Source: Symbiodinium natans (taxonomy: Eukaryota > Sar > Dinophyceae > Suessiales > Symbiodiniaceae). From it: a stretch of 64,000 bases of DNA. Positions within the stretch are counted from its first letter, which is position 1. Each line of letters opens with the position of its first letter. Shown piece after piece: positions 1 to 13,086 of this stretch. The notes under the pieces are model-generated. The model was not told the origin of the DNA and ran no database searches. It worked only from the letters and a program-made list of their open reading frames with translations. The stretch lies in the NCBI GenBank assembly GCA_905221605.1, contig CAJNDS010002287.1, positions 62,001 to 126,000 on the forward strand, in the 5' to 3' direction. The position numbers and the translations under genes were made by a program.

Positions 1-1435
1 GCACTGGCAAGAGGCAGCCTCGCCATTTTGCAGGGCTACCACGAGAGCCTCACCACATGTGCAGCAGTAGAGGGCCACTCAGGAAGAGAAAGAAACACAA
101 TTCGCAAACATCACCCTGAGCTTGATGGAAGTGGAGATTTCGAAGAAAAGCTCATCTGGGAGCCCCGTTCTGCATTTCCAAAAGCCCCCAAGTGCTGCCT
201 CTGCGATACTGCACTGTACAGTTTAAGATGTTTAATTTAAAATCTTAGTCATCGTGTCTTTGCGGGCACTCACTGCCCCTGCGAAAGGGGCTTCTGACTA
301 AATCCCAAAATCCTTGACCCTGCTGGTCTGGTGTGCGGATAGCACACCCGCCCGACACCCCTACCCCTTGTCCCCGAGTGGGAGCCCAATCTGGGACGCC
401 AGCATGCTGCATGCACATACAAAGAGTCATGCCAGGTGAGTCACAAGCTGAAGGGGGTGGCCTTTGCCACACGCGACTTGGTGATTTGCAAGAGGGACAT
501 GCAAGATATGGGACAAGGCCTCGCAGAGATTCGCAGGAGTCTTCAGCAACAAGTGTAGCGCTGTGTTTCCCCGATGCCGAGGGCCGCGGCAAATAAATCG
601 AGTGATTCTTTTTGCCCTTGAAGTGAAAGCAGTGAATGACCTCGACTTTTCAGGCAGAGAGAGCTGCTTGCAACACGCGGCTGTTTCCTTGCACATGTAC
701 TCAGGGCATCCTGCGTTGTCCATGCAGCCGACGTAGACATTTTTGTCCTCCAACAACCAGCGCTGCGCGGCACAACCAAACGTGACGCAGGTTGCGGATC
801 GCTGGGGAGTCTTGGGACAGCACAAATCGGACCAGGCCGACTGGCTGCGTTTCCAACTCAATGACGTTGCTCAGCACCTCTCCACGGCTCTTGAACTTTG
901 TCTCAACTCTGCAATTGCTCATCACGCCTGTCCATTCTTGACGGTGTAGATGTTGCCATCTCGACAAGCTACAGTTATCCTGCAGCTTGTGAAGCAATCC
1001 TGATTCCAAGCCCAGCTCACAGCAGTGAAGGTGCCTGTATTCCACGTCGAACAGTCCCAGCACTGATATGAATGTGGGCACGGCTTCTAGCTTCACCTCA
1101 GCGAAGGCACTCTGTGCTGTGGATGTGCAAGCAGTGCTGGCCGCATCGAATGCGCGGCTGACCTTGGCAGCAATCTCCAGGGCAGAACTATTCAGGATGT
1201 AGATCATCCTGGCTTGCAGGCTTTCAAACGTTGAGCCAATCTGGTTGCAGGAACTTGTTCAGTCCTATTCTCCGTGCCAATCACCAGCATGCTGACCTCT
1301 CGCGATGGGACGACAATATGAAATGCCAGGAAAAAGCCTGCTCTTAGTTTCGCGCCGCGGTCTGCTCATCCATATTCTGTTTCAAGACCTGAACCGAGGA
1401 CTCGACATGAGTCGACATGGTTGACATAGTTGCAA
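1..1435 (-). CDS. BBS1: BBS1 homologue (BBSome subunit), partial, ten micro-exons
   Basis: BBS1 is a beta-propeller subunit of the BBSome, the coat that carries membrane proteins in and out of cilia and flagella. Joining exons 1435-1356, 1296-1265, 1208-1163, 1096-1035, 979-928, 877-824, 762-715, 640-591, 519-471 and 48-19 gives one phase-consistent frame of about 167 codons. It contains VSMLVIGTENR, GLFDVEYR, TVACRDGNIYTVKNGQ, IELETQPVGLVR, VYVGCMDN, HCFHFKGKK and ALVVALQNGE in the same order and spacing as the middle of animal BBS1 (GQFDVDFR, AACRNGNIY, ELSAQPVGLIR, HKGKK, ANGE). Exons are 30 to 80 bases. Introns are 50 to 74 bases except the last (422). Donors are GC (six), GT (three) and GA (one). 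The left edge cuts the gene, and N-terminal exons above 1435 were not found. Identity is firm; exact splice points are inferred. Confidence 0.88.
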
Positions 1436-2454
1436 CTTATCATATTCTAGATCCACGAGGACTTCAACCGTTTAAGTGTGAGCTCTGCGGAGGAGTAAAA
1501 CAAACAACGCACAACCACATGGCCTCCATGCACGTTATTGCCGTCTGTTGCTGGAGAAGATGATCCTCGAAACGGTCGAGAACATGTGCAATATGTAACA
1601 AAGCAGTAGCAGCAACGCAGCGACGAACGCAACAACGGCAACGACGATCACATCAACATCACCAACAACAATTCGATGTGAGCAAACACTGAGCGAGCAG
1701 GCTCTGCTCCTAGCGAGCCATCATTCACCACCATGCGCATCAAAGATGACGTTGAGCAACGCAGCTGTTAGCATGACATGAGCCGGCCTTTCACTACCGA
1801 GCATCGACGCTGGAGCTGAGTTGCGTCAGGGTCTTGCCCGCCATGCCAGTTCCACATTAAGGGAGGGGGCGTTTTGAACTCCCGTCTGTGACTCACCGGA
1901 CCACGTGTCTGGTCGAGCCGTCACCGTTCTAGCCGTCACCGTGTGTGCGTGTCTAGTGGCCACAGTACGTAGCACCCAGACCGCGACAGAGGGCCGAAGG
2001 TTCAGACCGGTTCGGAAAGGAGCATCTTGCATACAGTCAGACTGTGACAGGCAACCTCAGCGTGACCGGGCAGGGACCCCGCTGCCCAGCAGCCCAGCGG
2101 CAGGTTGGCGCTGCTTGACGAAGAACCGTCGTAGCGCGTGCAGATGCAAAGACTGGCAGTGTGAGCCTTGGCATGGATTGATGGAGACCTGCGCCTTGCT
2201 GTAGAGGCAAGTCTGGCCACCTGGGTGAGTGGATAGCTTTCCCAGACGCGGCAACTCGCCTAAACTCCCCGCTAAGGGTGAGTTGCGGGGTGATTTGTAG
2301 CCACACATGTAGTTTCTGCGCCTGTTCCGAGTTTGGCAAGCTACAGTGACCGCTGTGTGGCGGCCTATGTGAAAACGCCTGCAATCAAATCCAAAGGCCG
2401 CCAGACAACGGCATGATGCCACCGAGGCAGTCGCTGTAGAGCAGAAAGATGACC
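1436..2454. other. No resolved gene
   Basis: This stretch should hold upstream BBS1 exons if the gene is complete, but I could not find the N-terminal propeller motifs in any frame. It has several open frames without family features. Confidence 0.4.
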
Positions 2455-2625
2455 CCATATGCTGCTGCAGCAGCAGCAGCAGCAAAAAGCCACAGCAACA
2501 ACAAAAACAACAACACCAACGCATCAGCTGACAGTTGACAGCAACAGCAGCTATAGCAGCATAAGCAGCAATAGTAGCAACAGCAGCAGCAACAGCAGCG
2601 ATGACGACACCGACACCTATGCTTC
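2455..2625. repeat. CAG/CAA-type trinucleotide repeat
   Basis: An imperfect run of cag, caa and aac triplets. Open frames through it encode poly-Ala, poly-Cys or poly-Ser/Asn depending on frame, so they are not evidence of a protein. Confidence 0.85.
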
Positions 2626-2794
2626 TCTCTCTGCTGAGGGCCCAACAACAATAACAGCAACAACAGATACGCAAAAAAAGACAGACGTGCAACAAAGAGC
2701 GTTGCGTGCTGCCACTGCCGCGTCCTCATTCGGCCTGCATGCACGGACATACTCCGTCTGCGACTCGAGGTCCTAGACAGCAGCGGCAGCATGG

Positions 2795-2887
2795 AAACCC
2801 CAAACCCCAAAAAAAGGAACCCTAAACCCTCAACCCTAAACCCTCAACCCTAAGCCCTGACTGAACCCTAAACCCTAAACCCTAAAG
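2795..2887. repeat. Degenerate telomere-like CCCTAAA repeats
   Basis: Repeated ccctaaa and variants (ccctcaa, ccctaag, ccctgac). This is the complement of TTTAGGG, the plant-type telomere repeat also used by dinoflagellates, here inside the sequence and in the opposite orientation to the next array. Confidence 0.85.
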
Positions 2888-3730
2888 GTACACATCTACG
2901 GCTTCCTGGGCTGCAAACTCAATAGAAACCAGACAAGCCCAAATTGCAGGTTTCCCATCTGCAAACACAAGCTCATCCTTTCAAACATCGGCCACAAACT
3001 CAACACCTCCTCCATGATTTTGCGATCACCAGTATAGTACAGTATGCACGGTATCACTGACATGATCACCCCGGCTACCAGCTACCACGTAAAAACGAAA
3101 AAATTGCCGGATCTGCAATGTTGCAACGAGACATGAGCAAGGTGGGCTGCAAAAAAAGACAAGAAACCATCTGGATCAGGTGCCTCGACAGCTAGGAAGT
3201 CAATGGACTGGTTGGACAAAGCCGTTCCGTTTTCGCCTTGCAAAGATATAAGATATTGAAATATGTTCTATGTATTTCTATTATATATTATACTATATTT
3301 ATGCTGAATATACATATATAGTCGTATATCATATTGTACATGTTACATACATTACATCATATATATATATATGTATGTATATATATATATATTAATATAC
3401 ATGGAATGTACAGTCTAGGCAGTTGCAGAGGCCAAGCGCGAGACGGGCCGCGTTCAACCTGTCGAAGCCCGCTTGGATGTCAGCCCCATCCTGGGTTAGG
3501 TCCTCTGCAGAGTGCGGGGGGCAAAAAGGTCACTTGAAGAGCTTGGGTAAAAACATCAGAATGATGATCATAGTAATGATAATGATAATGGTCATCATCA
3601 CCATAATGATAATAACAAAGACGGCCAACTATAAGGCTGGGGATCGCCTTCCAGATGTCTCTCTCGACCGGATCGATCTCCAGAGGTGGCAGCCTGTACC
3701 TCAATGACGAACAAAAACCAGCAGGTGACG
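2888..3730. other. Gene-free spacer with AT and GAT microsatellites
   Basis: Contains a TA/ATGT-rich tract at about 3240 to 3415 and an aatgat/atcatc tract at about 3550 to 3625. No coding signal was recognised. Confidence 0.6.
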
Positions 3731-3997
3731 GTTTAGGGTTTAGGGTTTAGGGTTTAGGGTTTAGGGTTTAGGGTTTAGGGTTTAGGGTTTAGGGTTTAGG
3801 GTTTAGGGTTTAGGTTTAGTTTAGGTTTAGGGTTTAGGGTTTAGGGTTTAGGGTTTAGGGTTTAGGGTTTAGGGTTTAGGGTTTAGGGTTTAGGGTTTAG
3901 GGTTTAGGGTTTAGGGTTTAGGGTTTAGGGTGTAGGGTGTAGGGTGTAGGGTTTAGGGTTTAGGGTTTAGGGTTTAGTTTAGGGTTTAGTTTTTAGG
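3731..3997. repeat. Interstitial TTTAGGG telomere-like array
   Basis: About 38 units of tttaggg with a few variants (tgtaggg, shortened units). It is the longest and cleanest telomere-like array in the window and lies inside sequence, not at an end. Confidence 0.97.
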
Positions 3998-6900
3998 GGC
4001 AAGTATCGACACTGGTCAAAAAGAGCCTCCTTCTGAGGCTCGTGCTGCATCGAAGGCCGCATGTTCCGAAAGATTAAGACCTGAAGGGCAGCAGCGCACG
4101 GAACATACAACAAGAATCAGCAACAAAGCGACATCCTACGGAACCTCCCAAAACAACATTGAGCCACTTTCGGTGTCTGGGGTGTCTGAGGCCCTAAACC
4201 TGCTTAGCATGTTTACGTATTAGAACATCAGAACGATCAGAGCAGTAAAAGGTATAACAGCAACAATAGCAGCAACAACAATAACAACAAGTACTCTACC
4301 TGTTCTGAAGCCCTTTCTCTGTGGAGCGGGCCCGGTGCCCACTGGCGACGGCCAGGGTTGGTATGGGTGGATGCCCGGCCTGTCGGATCGAGTCGAGAGT
4401 CGGTGACGTGCGATTTTTGTGCTACAAGGCTTCATACTTAGGGGCTTGTAGGCTTACCTAACTGCCCTACCTCTAGAACATGTAGAAAGTGCAACTTTCT
4501 AGCCTAGTATTCACCAACCGTGCACGCTACCTCGGAGGTGGGCATGGCATGGCTGTGTTGCACCTTCCCAAGCCTCCCAATTTGAAGCCTTGGCCGTGTC
4601 GAAAAAATTGCGGGAAAGGATCCTGTTTCGCAACTCGCCGAAAAGATTTGCACGGGGCCATGAGATGCCAAGGTCCTAGTGGCCCACCGAAACGCATCAA
4701 AATGCCGCGAGCGAATGCCGCAATGCACAGGAGCCAGATATCGTTTGGCAGACGGACAGTTGCTTGTTCCCAAGAGGTACAAAAGCCCTGAACCCTACAA
4801 CCGAGGACGTGGACTTTGGTCAAAGGGGGAGCTGCCGGAGCCGATACAAGTTGGCTGGAGCCTTCTTGGAAGCTTATAGTGCGGAGTTGCCCCAAGAGGA
4901 AATTCGGGAAAGTCTGCAGGAAGTGCCCCCCTTGTCAGTGGTTCTGTTAGGAGCTTCCCGGCTTCGCACGAGCAAATCCAAAAAAGTCTTGCAGGCTTCA
5001 CCGGTTAAGGGTCATGTTGACAGTGCTCTTTTGTGGATGGCTCCAGCACGTGCGGAGGCTCCTTCACTGCCCCGTGGCGCTTCGCTCATGTCTCGGCACA
5101 CTTGCCCCTGGCATGCCCCTGCTGCCACGGCTCCGAGGACTTTGGGGGACTTCGAGCTGCAAAGATACCAAGAGGCTTACGAAGATCATGCAAGGTCTCT
5201 GCATGACATGCAAAACGTGCCTCGTGGTAGAAGGACTGAACAGCACAAGGTACGTCAGGCAGCTTGTGCTCCCATTGGATGGTTGTTCCCTGGACAGGGA
5301 AAAGAGGTCTCAACTGATCTTTAAGTGCATTCTGCAAGCAAAAGATGCCAACCAGATGCACCTTAGATTCGTTTCCCCACACCACGTGGCCAGCCCACCT
5401 TGTACATGCGGATACGCTTCTTCATGTCGACCTGTGCATGCGGATTTCAGCACCGCGTGAGACTGCCATCAGTCCTTCTCAGTTCGGTACCATCACAAGG
5501 CGGTGATCGCCATCTGCAGCAAGGTCTGAAAGACATAGAAACGACCTGCACCGTGCATGGCCGGACCATAACCACAGACACTGAGAGCTGGAGAAAGAAG
5601 CAGGACTTGAGCCAGCTGCGAGTAGCAGCTCATTCCGGCCACAGGGTCGTACCAGGCCTCAGCAAAGCATGGCAGTCTAGAGCCTCGTCATCAGTGAGCT
5701 CGACCCCAAGGACACTGAGAGCAGAACATCCAACCACGGGCTTTTCTTCTTCTCCGGCTCATTGGCAACCTGAGAGCAGCTGTTGGCCGCGCTGGCTCCA
5801 GGCGCACTAACATGCCCGGGGCTTCAGCGGCGCCCTTGGCCTCTGCAGATCCTCACCATCGCTTCTTGGGCTCGGCTTCTATACCTACTCGTACCCGCTT
5901 GTATTTCTTCAAGGCATGGACGCGATGAGTATTCTGCGATCCACCACACACACTGCTTGCGCTGCAAGTCAGATAGACTGGTCGTGAAGAGCCGCACAGA
6001 CATTCACTGTTTAGCTCGACCTGCGGCATCCCACGCGTCTCCTGCCCCATCTGCCATGTCCCAGACCAGGCCGACCGGGCCTGAGGCAGTCAAGAACAAA
6101 AACCAAAAACTTCTACCTCCAGGGTTGTTTACGTAAGTTTCCAGTGGCTCATGCACTGCTACTGGGGAGGCGAGACTGGCAACACCATCAAACTGGTAGA
6201 AATGCACGATAAAAGTGCTGATGGAAGCAGAAAGTTCATGTGCCCAATACATCGTCTGCCGAAGCATGACAGGCAAGTCTTGGATGCTGAGCGCCACTGC
6301 GTCTTGCCAAGTCAGCAAGTGCTTAGCACAGGCAGTGGCCAGCTGGCCTATTTGCAACACTCATGGACGCCGACGACGTCTTCGGCCCAACTGAGAAAGT
6401 GATACCAAGAGTCGATGCACATTTCACACAGGGGCCTCGTGAGATTCGGAGAATCGCAAGGGCACACGTGGCGTAGCGCTTCCAGCCATCAAATTGCCCA
6501 GTAGTTACTCTGCAAGTGCCCCTAAGTAGTGCAAACAGACCAGCTTGCTTCTAACATGCTCTTCATGTGCTGTGGCGTTGTTGTGTCGGTTGGCTCGATC
6601 TGGCACACGGCAACAGCCCGTCAAGGCTAGTAGGACGCTGGTGCACACCTGCTACATGGTCAGCACAACAAATCTCAGCCTGGGCAGTGTGCAGAAGCAT
6701 GTTGGGCGGCTTTAACTGCAGGCTCATCTGCCGGCTTCATCTAGTCCCTGCCTCCCTGCACTGTACACGACTCCTGTACACGCCCGAGCAATGGGGCCAG
6801 CAAGAAAACAGAGCATCAACAAGCATCCGTTTAAAATGTGAATTCGGGGTTGTCGCCCCTTAGGACTTCCTGACATGTTTCAAAGCAAAGCTGGAGTCGC

Positions 6901-7655
6901 ACAAGCTAAGGTGGCGAATTTCACCGCACATATGACAAGTATGCAGTAGAAATGCTGTGCATTGTGCATCTTCCAGCAACGCTGCTAGCATGTCGGACTT
7001 GAGTTTCTATAGACTGGCGGTGAAACTACGTTCACTGTGTTCATAAGCTCACAACCTAGACAAGGTCCATTGGTGCAGTTCTCATGCCAAGGCTGCAGTT
7101 TACATTAGCCGCATGCAGCCGAGCCGAACACAAAACACGAAGTTACAAGGCGACGAGGCGACAAGAAGAGAACTTGGCTCGGAAAAAGCTCGGTGCCCTG
7201 CGGTGTCACGTGGTGATGGCTCATGCAAAATTTCGGAAGCCTTCAAGGCAATGGAAAAAACAAGTAGCAGACTATTGTGTATTTGAGTGTGGTGACGAAG
7301 AGCTCTGAACCATATTGAATCAACCTGCGCACCTCTTCAATCGCAAAGATGGGCAGTGGACTCCTCACGGTACTTTGACTGGCACAGCACCCAGATCCCA
7401 TCTCTTGCACGGCTCTCGGGCTTCAAAGCCTCAGACTCTTGCATGACATGCTGTGCGCCTCTGTATGCCCACATGCTGGGTCATGCTTCTCGTGGTGCCC
7501 ATCCCACCCCCCCCTCCCCCAGCCTACACTCATGCTTGCCACGACGCACCCTTCCCCTGTCGGTCACCTGTCACCGCTTGGTGAGCATCCAGAACCATCC
7601 TGCAAGGGCGGTTGATGATTACCATACAAGGCACCATAAAGAGAATTGAACCAAG
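3998..7655. other. Unresolved region, ambiguous open frames
   Basis: Several medium open frames occur on both strands, for example plus 4764-5324 and minus 6004-6360. The minus frame has a plausible composition (hydrophobic stretch near FIVHFYQF), but the plus strand over the same bases is also open. No family motif or convincing splice pair was found. Confidence 0.4.
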
Positions 7656-8139
7656 TCCACCAAGCGCACCTCCGACAAGCCATCTCCGGATCCCTGTGTG
7701 CCATTGGAGGTCTCAGTGGAGAGTGATGAGCTTGCTGACGATGATGGTGTGTCCCTCAGCAAGCTCATCTTCAGAAAGGGTATGGTCTAGTCATGACGAG
7801 GCAAAGGTCTCTAGCAAACTTCTACAGGGCCTCGATGTCTGAGGCTCCAGGCACAATGGGCAAGAAAGGGTTGAAAATGTGCAGGACCTACATCCGCTTG
7901 TTTCAGAGCCATTGCTACAGTTCACTTAGGACAGGCTACTTAGGCCTCCAAGCGAGGAGGTGCTGCCGTCTCGGACCTGGGCATCCGGCTTCAGCCTTGC
8001 TGCCTCATGCGGCATTTCTCCTTGAGGCGACTGCGGCACCTCCAAATCAGGTGGTGGCCCTTCCGATGGTGCCCTCAGTCTGGCAAAGTTCGTCTTTGAC
8101 AGCAACACGATGCACGAGACCCCACTACCTCTCAGTTGA
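7656..8139 (+). CDS. Two candidate exons of an unknown acidic protein
   Basis: Exon one (7656 to about 7779) follows an AAG acceptor and ends at a GT (GTATGG). It is rich in Ser and Asp and carries DELADDDGVSLSKLIF. Exon two (from 8027, after TTGAG) carries SDGALSLAKFVFDS. The two share a D-G-x-x-x-L-x-K/x-F-like core, suggesting a duplicated short motif in one protein. No known domain was recognised. Exon two stays open to a TGA at 8137. Joining phase was not tested across the intervening bases, so the two may not be adjacent exons. Confidence 0.35.
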
Positions 8140-9148
8140 GAGTGGGACGAATAAGTTTGTGGGCGCGGATGCTGGACGCCTTGTTGCGAATCAGGCATGT
8201 GCCGTTCGCCATCAACTCGTTGGGCAGCAAAGGCATGGGCGGCCACCCATCGCCGGAAGCAGCGGAACGGCGGAATACCCTGCGAGACTCAAACCCTTCA
8301 TCACTTCACAGGAAGCAGTCGCACCAAACGAGGTCAGGAAGACGTGGCTTGTACATTGACAAGTGACAGATCGCAAAACTGTGGATCTCTGAGGAAGCAT
8401 CCGTTTTGGGTTTGCATACTTGTAACCGACATCTTCGCCCAAAGTTAACAAACAGCAGCTGCCAATTGTGATGCTATGCAATGCTGCTCGGAAGTTGCAA
8501 TTCCACGCAGCCATACGGCCGTCCTCGAGGACGCGGAGTGCCCTCAGGCTGCCGTCTCTGACCGGCGTGTCGGCGCGGGACATTTGAAGCCTTGTGCCAA
8601 ATTTCTAGCTGCGATTCTAGCTGCCCTTGTGGGTTAGCACATGGCCACAGACCTGCTGAAAAGCATGTGTTGAGCTCAACCCCGCCTAAACCCGCAAGCC
8701 CTTACTTTGTAGATCGAAGAAGCACACGCACATGACTCTTCCATACCGGAACGGTGCCTCAACGGTTGGTGCCGAATGCAGATCGTGTCCTTGCCAAGGA
8801 TATTCGACAAACACACACGTGAGTGCCTGCGGATGCCTGCGGATGCCTGCAGTTCTGGCGCAGTTGCAACTGGCATCTGACCCAAGTACCGAGCCTCCGG
8901 GATCCAAGCCGAACGTCTCGTTCAATAGATCCCCGAGGCCACCATCAGCTGCGAACTGCCGGAAGTGCTATGGCAGAATCGGCGAAGCAACACTACTGCA
9001 TCCAAAGCCTTATTTGAAAACGCATCAGTTTTTGAGGCAAAGAAGAGGAAGCAGCTAAGGCGCGGGGCGGAAAATGATTCTTGGATGGCTCTTGTTTTTG
9101 GGAGAAGTTTCGTCTTGGCTTTTTGCTACTGCGACGACCGCTGCTGCT
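8140..9148. other. No gene recognised
   Basis: Short frames on both strands without motifs. A small tandem of ggatgcctgc occurs near 8830. Confidence 0.4.
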
Positions 9149-9798
<650 letters not shown>

Positions 9799-10104
9799 TT
9801 CAAGCAGCGCTTGCACTGTGGACACCATTCATATACGCTTTCCGTGGATGACATATTTTGCAGGCTTGTGGGTGTACTTGGCATGGGCCTCTGCACGATG
9901 GGTGCCACTCTCTTGTGCAACCACTGGGCCAACATAGGCCAACTTCATCCGATTTCATCCGCAAAGCCCGGATCAGCCGAGCAGCATCTGTGCTCCGCAA
10001 GCACCACGCTGATGATGCGGCATTTGCTTCCCCCTTTTACACCCTCGAACGAGCTTTCGAGCCATGCTCGACGTCGTGTTAGAAAACGTCGCTGTGTATC
10101 AATC

Positions 10105-10500
10105 TCTGTGTGTGTGTGTTTCTGTCTGTCTCTGTCTGTCTCTGTCTGTCTCTGTCTGTCTCTGTCTGTCTCTGTCTGTCTCTGTCTGTCTCTATCTGTC
10201 TCTGTCTGTCTCTGTCTGTCTCTGTCTGTCTCTGTCTGTCTCTGTCTGTCTCTGTCTGTCTCTGTCTGTCTCTGTCTGTCTCTGTCTGTCTCTGTCTGTT
10301 TCTGTCTGTCTCTGCCTGTCTCTGTCTGTCTCTGTCTGTCTCTGTCTGTCTCTGTCTGTCCGTGTCTGTCTGTCTGTGTCTGTCTGTCCGTGTCTGTCTG
10401 TCTGTGTCTGTCTGTCTGTGTCTGTCTGTCTGTGTCTGTCTGTCTGTCTCTGTCTGTCTGTCTGTGTGGGTGTGTGTCTGTGTGTGGGTGGGTGGGTGGG
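10105..10500. repeat. CTGTCT/CTGT microsatellite
   Basis: About 400 bases of tctgtctg units, changing to tgtctgtc and then gtgggtg units. It keeps all six frames open, which creates long false frames on both strands. Confidence 0.96.
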
Positions 10501-11805
10501 TGTGTCCTTGTGCATTCGCAACCCCTTTCAACTAAACCTGGTCTGCAAACAGGTTCGTGAAGAACGTCTTTGCATCGCAGTTTCGCCCCCTTCCTAACGG
10601 CAAACATGCAGCATCCAGAAACCTCGCAAACAACAGTGTTTCAAGCTCCTTCATGCACGAAAACGTGGCTTCAACTATCAAACGCGCGCTGGCAACGGCG
10701 ACGGCGACGGCGACGAAGATTCTTCTGCTTGTGCAACTACTGTCTCTACTACTTTACCAGACTAGACTAGATTAGACTAACTATACCACGCTACACTACA
10801 CCTCTACTTGTAAGTAGTAGAAGTAGAAAAGTAGTACTTGTAGTACCACTCTTCTTGTCTTGTCGTCCTGATTCCACTAGACTCGTTGTCGGATGTAAGT
10901 TAAAATGCCCCACCCCCTTCTGTCTTGCCATCAGGATTCTATCACTAAGTCATTGTGGGAAGCCTCCCCCTTCTTGTCATCATCATTCGAGAAAAATCTC
11001 AATTTGTGAAGCATCTCCAAGGCAAGCAACCACGTGCCGGCCTCCTCACAGGTCACAGAGTTGGGATCAGCGTGTCCTTGCCTCAGCTACGAAAAGTAGC
11101 AGCTCCACTTGTCACCACACCCTGTGAAGCTCAATTGCTTTTGCTGCAAGTGCATTCACCTCTGTTTCTTGGGGGAAGGAGGAGCCACAAATACACGAGC
11201 GTTTAGATCCTAGAGTGCCCTAGCGATTTAAGTCTTGTGTCGGTTGCGTGGCGCAGTCCCTCATAGGTCCAGACACGGCCAGTTGGTTCGAGTACCTGCG
11301 ACTGCGCTATGCTATCCAGCAATGAAGAATAGCCATGAGTTCATGGCTATGGACCGCGTCGGCACTGGTCATGCAGCACTTCAATGATTCCACGCTCCAT
11401 TTACGCAGCACGGTTGAGGGCACCAAAGATTCCACACCCTGTCGACTCTTGATTGCCTCTGCAGGTTGCTCTAAGCACTCTAAGACTTCATCAGTGCAGT
11501 TCTACGACTGGGTCGCAGACAATTCTTGCAACTTCGCCCTGCAGGAGCACAGCACGGAGTGCAGATAAACGAGTGCTGAACTGTGGGAACGCATCGCGGA
11601 TACTCAGTCCACATTCAATTCCGGATTTGGAAATGTGAAAAGGCATTCGGAAGCTGGGAAAACGCGATTCGGGAAAGCACGCACGCGAATTCGGGAAACT
11701 GGAACCGGTTGCCAGAAACTGGGAGCATGGATTCGGACATCGCAAAGTCGAAAAGGATGCGGTTTTCGTGTCCCGGCTTCGCGCAAGAGAGAGAGAGAGA
11801 GAGAG
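10501..11805. other. No gene recognised; small repeats
   Basis: Holds a short ggcgac repeat near 10695, a tact/agta-rich stretch near 10730 to 10850, a degenerate region rich in gggaaa and ttcggg (11600 to 11750), and a ga repeat at 11788 to 11806. Confidence 0.45.
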
Positions 11806-11881
11806 ATGGATAGCCCCGCTTTCAAAAAGCTTTCACAAGACATGGACCCGCAAGTGGCCGAAGTTATCCTGAGAACGATGT
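11806..11881 (+). CDS. Candidate first exon of an unknown protein
   Basis: An ATG at 11806 opens a frame beginning MDSPAFKKLSQDMDPQVAEV and ending at a strong donor, GTAAGTAAG, at 11882. The donor agrees with the eukaryotic consensus better than most in this window. The next exon was not identified: a TGACCGCAG acceptor follows near 11935, but its frame does not join in phase. Function unknown. Confidence 0.4.
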
Positions 11882-13086
11882 GTAAGTAAGCAGAAATGCG
11901 ACAAGAAAGTTTAATGAGTCTGTGTCTGACCGCAGGTGCATGAGACTCAGCACGACAACCAAGTATCAATGAGCCACAAAGGAGGATTAGGATTGCCGTG
12001 CGATCGCGCGCCTTTCCATGGAGCTCACCCGAAAAGAGCGGAGAATCGCTCGCAGCACCTGCGAGCACGCGAAGGTAACAGCTGACGCCAATGACACCGT
12101 AACACTCTTCAGGGGCTGAGGGCAGCGAAAGTGAGCAACAAGCCGCGAGCAAGGCCAAACGGCGAGCCTAACACATCGACCGCCCCTCAAAAGTCATCTC
12201 AACATCCTAGTCCTAGTTTCAAACAAGACCGACCCCTGCCATGAGACAACATGCTAGTCACACCGATTGTTCTGGATTGGAACCGGATTCGTGCCGGTCA
12301 CTGGCATGTGCTGGTGTATGGCTGTGTTAGGTTGCATTCTCATGGCATGCCAGTGCCTCGGCTCGCGAAAGTCTGCCGCTCTCTGATAAATTCCAATACC
12401 TTGCGCTTTGTCAGAACTTGCCAACCCATCTTGATTCTTGAGCCGACAGCTGAGAGCCAGACTTGAACCATGCCTTGAGAACTCAATAGCATCAAAGCTT
12501 CAAGTATATAATTGAGGTGCGACATCTGAGACCGCTGGCCCTTCGCTCTTCAAGGTCAGGGGGCGGCCCAAGCTTCATGCATCGGAGGTGCTCCTACACG
12601 GAGCGTACACCGCAATGTCCAAATAAGCAGCCGATGACTTCACCGGTGACTTCACATCAGCGTCAGGCCGCCTGCACGTTCCGCCAAACCCAGACCTTGG
12701 CCAGCGCGGGCAGGTTATGTAAGAAGAGCCAGCAGTACTGCGCGATACGAGACATTTGCCAAGCATGGCCGACACAGCTGCTGCATGCTGCTGCGTCCTA
12801 ACGAAGCCAAGCTTGCAGCAAAAAGCTCATGGGTCAGGAAGTCGGATGCGCTTACCTGACGCACAGAGGGCATGATCTCAGATACTCGACCGTGGCGGAT
12901 CCACATGGCAAATGTCTGCCGAAATATCGCAGCGTCCATGCTTGGCTGTATGGCGAGAAAACACAGACGTGGTCGTTCGTAAGCCGCAGACCTCCTGGCT
13001 TAGCTCTCCGCCCATGCTGCCCGCCTGCGCTTCACCAAGGTTGTGCACTCAGACGGCAAAGTTGTGACATCCAACACCTCACCTCA
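11882..13086. other. No gene recognised
   Basis: Only short frames without motifs on either strand. Further exons of the preceding candidate may lie here. Confidence 0.35.

Noticed and set aside
2057-2810. Minus frames of 141 to 212 codons
   Set aside because: They run through the CAG/CAA repeat and give poly-Cys, poly-Ala or poly-Leu.
6004-6360. Minus frame of 118 codons as a gene
   Set aside because: It has a plausible composition, but the plus strand is equally open with a plausible product and neither has splice signals or motifs.
9945-10607. Long open frames on both strands at 9793-10607 (up to 255 codons)
   Set aside because: They are kept open by the tctgtctg microsatellite; the products are simple repeats (Cys-Leu-Ser, Arg-Gln-Thr).
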